Origin: Hypomesus transpacificus
Taxonomy: Eukaryota; Chordata; Actinopteri; Osmeriformes; Osmeridae
Reading direction: 5' to 3'
Assembly: GCF_021917145.1 (NCBI RefSeq)
Contig: NC_061061.1
Coordinates: forward strand, 10,156,494 to 10,220,493
DNA length: 64,000 bases
Position 1 is the stretch's first letter. The number at the start of each line of letters is the position of its first letter. This document shows, in pieces, positions 56,061 through 64,000 of this stretch. The notes beneath the pieces are model-generated. The model saw nothing but the letters and a program-made list of their open reading frames with translations, had not been told where the DNA came from and ran no database searches. Position numbers and translations under genes: made by a program.

Positions 56061-59000
56061 TGAAGTGGGTGGGTGTGAGCTCTCAGGGAACCACATCCCA
56101 TTCGACCAGAGGGGATGACGTTTTACAAAGTTGAAAAATCAACCAATCCAGATGTTCCATCCTTTCTATTCCTATTCAGTTCTCTGGTTATGCTGCTTCG
56201 ACTTGCCGTAGCCACTATCATAATGTGACAATGTACACTTTGTTCGTTGTCTGTCGCAAACTCATGGAAGCGGTCTGGCCAACCCTGTTCCTGTGAAGAA
56301 AACTGATTTCATGGCGTCAATCCGAGTCTAGCAGCTCATTCGGGAAAATGCATGCCAACACGTGAAATGTCGCCTCGGGGGGTTGTTTTGTACGCAGCAG
56401 AATGTTCATTCAAAATCTCACTCCAAGGTTTTTGAAAAGTTGGCAGCCCTGATGTGCATGCACGCATGATAAACCGTGCAGAAGTAGCCTATAAGCATAT
56501 TCATGTACAACGTGGTTTAGAGCCTATAAGCTCTTAGCGTTAAGAGCTTCTTAACGAATCTAGGAAACCCTGCCAATATCTGAAACTGTAGGAACAGCCG
56601 TAGCCTCGTTTACGCGGCGCCGTTAGCCAATACATTTCAGCCCGGGTTCTACATCTGTAGAGAATATAGGAGAGCTGTAGCCTACATCTGCATGAACACA
56701 AGTTGAAACCCCGCAAATAAAATACGTTGATATCAAATTTTACAGTCTGGTTGGATTGAGAAATAATCTTAAACTGATGTAAATTCAACGTTTAAAAGCG
56801 GATTATGCATGCAGTTAAACTGTAGGCCTACATGTGCACATACCACCATTAAACAGCAGATGGTGACATTTTTGTTGTGTTCAGCGAGAAAATCTGATAA
56901 CACCTCAGAATGATGTTTTAGGCTATGTAGGCCAATAGCCTACACGTATGTTTTGGAGAGTTGATTTACTTTTAAATGAGAAACACTTAGTAACCTAGCT
57001 ATATTGCATCGTCCCCTTTCGTGATTCGACATAGGCTTTTCCGGATAGCTTACACTACCTAATTGCATGTGGGGTGAGCTGCATGTCAGACCTGTCGGCT
57101 AACTCATAATTGCCGTAGGAAATGGGGACAAGCCACCCTACAGACCACCAGAATAGTTGTAACAAGTGCATGTTGTACGCTAGCCCTATGGTTTATTCTT
57201 AGCGCTTCATCTTCCATGTTTAAAAAAGTAGAACAGTCGTATTACCATTATAGGCTATGGCAGGTGACAATCCATGGGTGTTTGTTTTTTGTAGCCTTCC
57301 CTACAAATGCTCAAGCCAAAATTCTACAGCATAAAAAATCACCCAAAACCTCTTGATGTCATTTTCTCTTGAGCATGGCATGCATTTACCATAGGCTTAA
57401 TTGGTGTAGGATAGCCTATAGGCCTACTTAAACTCACTGACGCCTTATCATATTCATTAAACCATTCAAAAGAAACTAGCGTCCCATGCCATGCGTATAG
57501 GATAAACCCTTGATTTAATGTAAAATAATCTGCCATTTAAAGCCTCAAAAACATATTTGACTGTTTGAAGGACACGTGGTTGCGCTTTACAGAAAAGTGG
57601 AACAGCTGTTAATTTCCATGAGGTTTGATTCAAAAACCACAGTTCGTTGCCTAGCAGCTGCAGTCTGCTGCTGATTCGCTCTCTCCTTGACGGGTCTTGC
57701 TACACTATATTTTAAACACCACGAGAACCTGTGTTGACTTTGCTGTCTGCCTTCTCTTACTGCGCAAGATTGTGAAGTTTTATGTTTTCGGGATTTAATT
57801 GAAAATACAATAATATTAGAAGTAAAATAGTCTACTGCTGAAGATTGAACCATGGCAATTTTACTATTAAAAAACTACATTTGGTGTTTGTAATATGAGC
57901 TGAAACGGTTAAACGAATTAATGCACAGGTGAAGGACTTCTCACTAATAATGACGAGGACGATTCTCAGTTTATAGGTGAGATTGTTTTCTTTTCTGTAG
58001 GAACAATTGTTATGAAAGTAATCTGAAAGGATTTTCAGATTAAGTCAGGCTGTGCTTTCTGCTGGTTGTATGTTACATTTTACACCCTTATGAATTAACG
58101 ATCACGGTAAGCGTTAGCGTGATGTACTACTCTTGTTGACATTAAAAGATAAAATGTCAAATGTATTCGTCAAATTCCACATGTAAATATGAATTTACTA
58201 GAGAGCATATTAGCCTATTTTGTTCATAATTAGAAACATTGCATGTTTTACTTTGATGTGCTTGCTTGTCTTACATGTCAGTCGTCTGTCACCCATGTGA
58301 TGTGCTGGTGTTATTTTAGTAAGCCACCAATCATACTCAGTTCTTGGCCAGTTCATTCCAAGTTTTTCATCAGTGAGCAATGACCATACATTCATAAGTT
58401 TGATTGCCCAGGTGGGCAGATCCAATGTGTTTTTCGTGGTTGCATACTTTTTAGTATTTTTCTTAGGTAACCTTGGTCTATGCAGCAAATTTGATGTTAG
58501 TGGAAGAACAATTAATAATTTAGTTGTTGCATTAGAGCACGGGGTGTCCTAGATCATTTTGTAACTTCTTTTGGAGCCATTTGGGTTGGAACTAGACATT
58601 GCTTTTCAAATCAGCATTTAAACTTGGAAATATGCAAAACGATTGGTTTGCAGTTTGCTTACACACAGGTCGTGGGCATCCACAAACGTACATAAAGAGG
58701 AACATACTCCAAACTATATGGTTGTACGCATGTTTATGCTGGTTTTGCATTATTTCAGTGATGTATACCATATGCACAAAAAATGAATCTGTTAAAACTG
58801 CTCAGCTTTTGAGACCCTCTCAGTATCTCATCAGATAGTCTTATGAAATATGCAGGGTATTACATTACCACCATGACAGTGTTAGACAGTGGGACCTAAC
58901 AAAGATGAATTAATGATTACAGGAATAGTAGCATTAGTTCTATTAATTAGGTAGGCCAGCTAAAATATTTAAATATCCACATAGAGCTTTTGAGGAAATA

Positions 59001-59389
59001 GGACACAGCCAGAGGCTCCCTCTCTTTCTCTTCATGTGATGCCTGATATGTCTTCATTTGCAGGAACTGACAAGGAGGCTTTAGAACCATTCAGGGAATG
59101 TATTCCTCAAGACCTCTGGGCATTTAAGTGGAGACTCCAAAAACAAAGTATTAGCAACTGCTTCTAGACAAGCAGCAGCGTAACCATGCCTTTTATAGTG
59201 AACGGATTACATAAAGTGGGACAGCAAACTGAAAGAGTGCTGACTGTTTTTTGGGGGAATTGTAAACGGCTCCTATTAAGCTGTCCAGTGCTCATAGCAA
59301 GCTTTTGTTGATAGTAGGCTACTAAGAGCAAGAGTAATTTCACTTGTAAAAAAAACGATATCAACTTGCAAACACTTGGTCTCTTTTAG
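56061..59389. other. Divergent intergenic region between dek and kcnv1
   Basis: About 3.3 kb between two divergently transcribed genes, without a recognised coding exon. It should contain the dek promoter at its left end and the promoter and any untranslated first exon of the kcnv1-like gene. Confidence 0.5.
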
Positions 59390-59404
59390 TACCTGTCCTA
59401 CAAC

Positions 59405-59419
59405 ATGCTCCCGTCATGA
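59405..59419 (+). promoter_or_regulatory. Four-codon upstream ORF overlapping the kcnv1 start
   Basis: ATG CTC CCG TCA TGA ends on the kcnv1 start codon, sharing ATGA. An acceptor-like ctcttttag at 59381-59389 would place it in the 5' UTR of the same exon. Confidence 0.55.
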
Positions 59420-62240
59420 ATACAAGCTGTCCATCCAGCCCAGCGGAGTTCTATGGGGACTGTTCCTCCCTTTTGTCCCTTGACTCCAGCGTCTTCTACA
59501 GTGAGGCCCTTCCGGTGTGCGACGACCCCCTAGACTTCTTCATCATTAATGTAGGTGGCAGCCGCTACGTGCTGTCCCAGGAGCTGTTGGCATCCTACCC
59601 GGAGACGCGCTTGGGCAAGCTGGCTCTGTCCACGCGGGACTCGGCCCTGGAGCTGTGTGACGATGCAGACTTCCTGGAGAATGAGTTCTTCTTCGATCGC
59701 AACTCGCAGACATTCCAGTATGTGATTTTTTTTGTTTAACAAATACATTTAATGTAACTTCTATTCAACCTTAATTTTCTGGTTTCAGTGGAAGTGGATA
59801 CCCCCCGATGGCAAATTTGTGTAGCTCCTTGAGCTGCCACAGGAGATGTGAAGTAGCCTATGCCATTATGGCCAGAACATTCTATGCCTGTTATTTAGGT
59901 GCATCTGACAACTTTATCTTCCAACAACAGGTATGTGATGAACTACTACCGAACAGGCCACCTGCATGTGAGGGAGGAGCTGTGTGTGGTCTCCTTTCTG
60001 CAGGAGATTGAGTACTGGGGCATTGACGAGGTTGAAATTCACCCCTGCTGCCGTGACCGCTACTTCCGCCGCAAGGAGCTCAAGGAGAGCATGGACGTCC
60101 ACCGCGAGGCCAAGGTTGACGACATAGAGGACGAGGACTTCTCGGGTGCCGCCTGCCCAGCTTATCGCCGCCAGCTGTGGGACGTGCTGGAGAAGCCAGA
60201 CTCGTCACGCGCTGCCCGCACCTTTGGCATGCTCTCCATCTTCTTCGTGGTGGCGTCCATCATCAACATGGCACTCATCTCGCTGGACCTCGGACACCTC
60301 GAGGGTGGGGACTTCAACACAGCGGGGAATCCAACTGGTCCGCCGCTGATCTTGGACGTGTTGGAATACGCATGTGTGGTCTGGTTCACGGGCGAGCTGG
60401 GGCTGCGCTTCTTGTGCGTGCGCGACAAGTGTCGCTTTAGCCGAAGCGTGCCCAACGTGATCGACCTGCTGGCCATCCTCCCTTTCTATGTGACGCTGGC
60501 CGTGGAGAGCCTCCACGGGGACTCCAGTGAGCTGGAGAACATGGGCCGCGTGGTGCAGGTGCTGCGCCTCATGCGGGCCCTCCGCATGCTGAAGCTGGGA
60601 CGACACTCCACAGGTACGGTGGTCGTTCGAGTGTATGACTAGAGATGACAAACAGGACTATTTCTATGTCTCCTTTTTATTTGGCATTGTTGTCATTGGA
60701 CATGGCAGGATGAAAAAAATACACTTTAATAAGCGTATTTTATTTCAGCTGTGCTGGATTGGCCTTGCTTGGCCCAGAGGAACCAGGAGACTGTCAGTAT
60801 CACTTCCAAAACTCATGCAAAGTTTTGAAAAATACTGTTTGACCCAGGTCCTGCTGTTGCAGCCTGTCTCTGCTCCTCTTCTACCATGTAACACTAGATC
60901 TAGGTAGAATCTAGGGGAGATAGAAAAGCCCACAATATAATCAAAGTAATGGATACTGGTTCCACACTTTTTTACACAAAACCTCTTTAGCAATGATTTT
61001 TATGAAGTAATCACATTGGCAGTAATCTATTTTAATACAAATTCAAGACATTCAGGAGTTTCAATTGACAGAAGACACTACATTATTGACATCTATTTAT
61101 GATGTCACTATTTACAACAAGGCACAATTGTTGTCTCTTTGGAGAGATCACAGCATGATATTTATGTCTGTGAGAAAGGTTTTTCATGGTGTAACAGAAA
61201 GCCCTGGAGAGAGAATAAAGTGTGAGAAGACAGGCAGAGAGAGGGAGAAACAAATATAATCATTCAAACATTTCAGCAACATCTTTTGGGGATTGGGAGG
61301 AGGGGACTTGACTGAGTTCCTGAGTGAACGTGTGGGTGTATGTGTTTGCATTGAAGAGAGATGGAATGGGTTTGTGTGGATGTGGTTTTGTGTGAAATAG
61401 AGAGAAAGAGATTGAATATGTCTGAGTTTAATTGATTTGAGGTGTGTGTGCAAGTGTGTGTGTGTGTGTGTGTGCAGAGAAAGAGACTCAAGTAGTGTAC
61501 AAGTAAAGTGTGACGAAAGTAAACATGTTTCTACTACATGAGAGAAAGAGCAGTGTGGGAAGACAGGGAGGGAGAGAGAAAGAGGGAGAAAGATGGAGAG
61601 CGGGAGCATGCACCACATCTCTTCCAATGAAGAGACAGAACTAGAGGGGTGGACGAGAGGTTTCAGGTCTGTACGTCTTTGATCGGCGGGACACTCACTT
61701 ATAGTTGAGTTCACACAAGGCTATCATGGCAACACCATTTCTGAGGTAACGGATGATGTATTTAGAGCAAAGGGTGAATGTTGGATCTTGCTGGGATAAA
61801 AGTGTGACACCTTGTCCAACATATACTCACCACACAAATTAAACACAAACATTGTCACCCTCACAGTATGTTCCAAGCTGGATTCCAGTTAACACTTGGA
61901 TCTGTTCGCCTGTCCACTTCCATTCTGCTCTGTGAACAGTGGAATATTGACAGTTCCATTCTACCGAGACCGATAAGACGTTCAGAACACAAGGAGGAAA
62001 GTAATTTGAGAACAGAGAATCACAATAACTGGAGATTGACATTTCCAAGATGTTATCAGGTCACCAGCACCATCCACAGGTAGCACAGACAATCTTTTTT
62101 AGCTCAGTATACTTTTGAATATATATATTGCCTGCATATGCTTGTCCCATTTTAATAAGGCACTTGCCCCTGCTCCGGATGTGTGTTTGTGTGTGTGTTC
62201 AGGCTTACACTGCTATGTTTGTGTGTGTGTGTGTTTGTGT

Positions 62241-62271
<31 letters not shown>

Positions 62272-64000
62272 CGGGCGAGTGGTTGTCTGTGTACTTCTTC
62301 ATGGCTTGATCAGATCAAGGTTGGACAAACAAAAGCCAGACGAAAACAGAAACCAATACTTTATAAGCTCTGACGGAATCCCAATCTCATAAGTACACAG
62401 GCCTGAAATAATAAACATCTGTAGTCAGTCCTGTTAAGCAAGCATCTCAAATTCCTTCTTGCTTACAGATTCTTCCCTATTGGAAATCATCATTATAAGT
62501 TCCCATCAAATAAAATTAAGGGCATTTGGGAATTCAGTACATTGAGTTTTGATTGTTGTATAGCTAAAGAAAGATTGTTAACAAGAGATTTGTATGCTGT
62601 TGAAATGATCTGCCTAGCACTCCCAGTATATTGGTTCTGACAAACAAGTGAGCTCCTTAACTTAACTGGGAAACACTCTGTACTGCGTTGTTTAGAAACT
62701 CATTCTTCACCAACTGTGTGCAACAAAACCAAAGAAATGAGCGAAGCCTAGTTCAGGCATGGCACTCGAGCAGCGCGCCTCATTATGCTCATTAACTACA
62801 CCTGTGTAAGCCTGCTTCAAGCCCATTGGTCCACGTCCGATAAGGTGGCATTACAAGGCTGCACGGATTCTTGCACAATCACTCCCGGTTGTTGTATTAG
62901 TGCTACTGCAACCCTCCCCCATATCCCCTGTGTTGTCTGTATGTTACTGTCTATCAGGGGGGATTATTACTCTTTTTGCTCCCTGCCTCATTCTGTGTGC
63001 TGCTTGCAAATGCTAGAGGCAGGCAGTGCTTCCCTCCCCCCCTAGATACATCTACTCTGCCAAACTCTATCACATTTCCATGCATATGGTTATCAAAAAT
63101 GCTCAAATCAAATAACGTGTCTTGACTGAACTGTGGATATTGGTGTCTGTTCAGAATCACAAACTCAACTCTTGTTTCCCTAAATGTACTTACTCAATAT
63201 GATCAGATACTTGAGCGATGAAGAAAATACTTGCATTTCCAGGGTGTGAACATATTCCTCCCGTCTGCTCAGAGGTGTGTATGTGTGTGTGTCTACACTT
63301 TTGCCTGCTGCTAGATTGCGTTTTTCTTTTCGTAACTGTGACAGTTTTTTTTTTAATTGCATACCTTGTTCATTAAGGCATGTTGTTCATTTACATTTAC
63401 ATTTATTCATTTAGCAGACGCTTTTATCCAAAGCGACTTCCAAGAGAGAGCTGTACAAAGTGCATAGGTCACTGATAATAATAATTGTTCATACAATAAT
63501 AAGAGCAGTAATGTCTTTTAGACTGAGTGTGGTTGACCATTGTAAAATGTATTGTGAAACTGAGTCCACTCGTCAGGTGTGTTCGTTTTTCAGACTGCAT
63601 CATGAAAAATTTGACAGTTGCTTTGGCAGGTTTTCTTCATCAAACCCAACACCTCTCACCTTGTCTCCCACCCCTCAGGCCTCAAGTCCCTGGGCATGAC
63701 CATCGCCCAGTGCTATGAGGAGGTGGGCCTGCTCATCCTTTTCCTCTCCGTGGGCATCTCCATCTTCGCCACCGTCGAGTTCGCTCTGGAGCACGACCTG
63801 CCGGGCACCACCTTCTCCAGCGTGCCCTGCGCCTGGTGGTGGGCCACCACCTCCATGACCACGGTGGGCTACGGAGACATCCGGCCCGAAACCACCCCGG
63901 GCAAGGTGCTGGCCTTCCTCTGCATCCTGTCGGGCATCCTCATCCTGGCGCTGCCCATCGCCATCATCAACGACCGCTTCTCCGCCTGCTACTTCACCCT
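59416..64000 (+). CDS. kcnv1: Kv8-type modulatory potassium channel subunit, partial
   Basis: This is a silent Kv subunit that co-assembles with Kv2 channels in the plasma membrane and alters their gating. Three coding exons: 59416-59717, 59931-60613 and 63679 to beyond the window edge. About 435 residues are visible; human KCNV1 is 500. The T1 tetramerisation domain starts near residue 40 (FFIINVGGSRYVLSQELL) and includes HVREELCVVSFLQEIEYWG. S1 is MLSIFFVVASIINMALISL. S3 is NVIDLLAILPFYVTLAVESL. S4 has a full Arg/Lys ladder, RVVQVLRLMRALRMLKLGRH. The pore has TTVGYGD (Asp395), and S6 has ALPIAIIND instead of the PVP bend of conducting Kv1-4 channels. The opening DSSVFYSE, ELCDDA and GMTIAQCYEEVGLL point to KCNV1 over KCNV2. 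Both introns fall at clean phase-matched GT-AG sites. The last ~65 residues lie outside the window. Confidence 0.9.
62190..62271. repeat. (GT)n microsatellite
   Basis: Interrupted GT dinucleotide run inside the kcnv1 intron. A shorter TG run lies at about 61442-61475. Confidence 0.9.
63397..63486 (+). mobile_element. Short copy of the GCAGACGC dispersed repeat
   Basis: CATTTATTCATTTAGCAGAC, followed by GCTTTTATCCAAAGCGACTT and CCAAGAGAGAGC, matches the first 80 bases of the element at 34.08 kb. It is truncated and has no poly-A tail. Confidence 0.75.

Larger units (their letters stand above)
60614..63678. other. Second intron of the kcnv1-like gene
   Basis: A 3.1-kb intron with TG microsatellites (61442-61475 and 62190-62271), a purine-rich stretch near 61.55 kb and a short dispersed repeat at 63.4 kb. 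No other coding exon is recognised. Confidence 0.65.

Noticed and set aside
60205..60651. 148-residue minus-strand frame over the kcnv1 exon
   Set aside because: Antisense shadow of the GC-rich channel exon.

Overview
The window is vertebrate nuclear DNA, most likely from a ray-finned (teleost) fish. It holds multi-exon genes with GT-AG introns encoding vertebrate proteins, a full-length Tc1-like transposon, tRNA-derived SINEs with the tail common in fish genomes, and many CA, GA and CT microsatellites. Nothing looks bacterial or viral. Species cannot be fixed from the sequence alone.

Layout. Positions 1-2604 (minus) carry two exons of a purine nucleoside phosphorylase gene. One of them is frameshifted, and the gene runs off the left edge. 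From 2.6 to 27.5 kb I found no coding exon. This gene-poor stretch holds a TTAGGG-bearing minisatellite (6.43-6.80 kb), an apparently intact Tc1-like element (9724-11384), a SINE, another tRNA-like repeat and microsatellites. Then come tdp2 (27505-30231, minus), a fold-back repeat with a LINE fragment inside it (30.88-33.88 kb), kiaa0319 (35989-43691, plus), aldh5a1 (45635-49935, minus), dek (51283-55103, minus, with a non-coding first exon near 56.0 kb) and the first three coding exons of a kcnv1-like Kv8 potassium-channel subunit (59416 to beyond 64000, plus).

The exon structures of tdp2, kiaa0319, aldh5a1 and dek were worked out by hand. At every junction the splice phases agree, and all four reading frames are open from start to stop (424, 998, 513 and 474 residues). 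The cluster tdp2-kiaa0319-aldh5a1 corresponds to the dyslexia-associated interval on human 6p22, and dek also lies on human 6p22. These are unrelated housekeeping and neuronal genes kept together by ancestry, not an operon: DNA repair of topoisomerase 2 adducts (tdp2), a neuronal membrane glycoprotein (kiaa0319), GABA catabolism (aldh5a1), chromatin (dek) and Kv2 channel modulation (kcnv1).

I found no new multi-gene system. The observations most worth checking are the single-base frameshift in pnp exon 2, the intact transposase with near-identical long inverted repeats, the fold-back element between tdp2 and kiaa0319, the hAT relic filling most of a dek intron, a SINE about 30 bp from a kiaa0319 splice acceptor, and a four-codon upstream ORF that overlaps the kcnv1 start codon.
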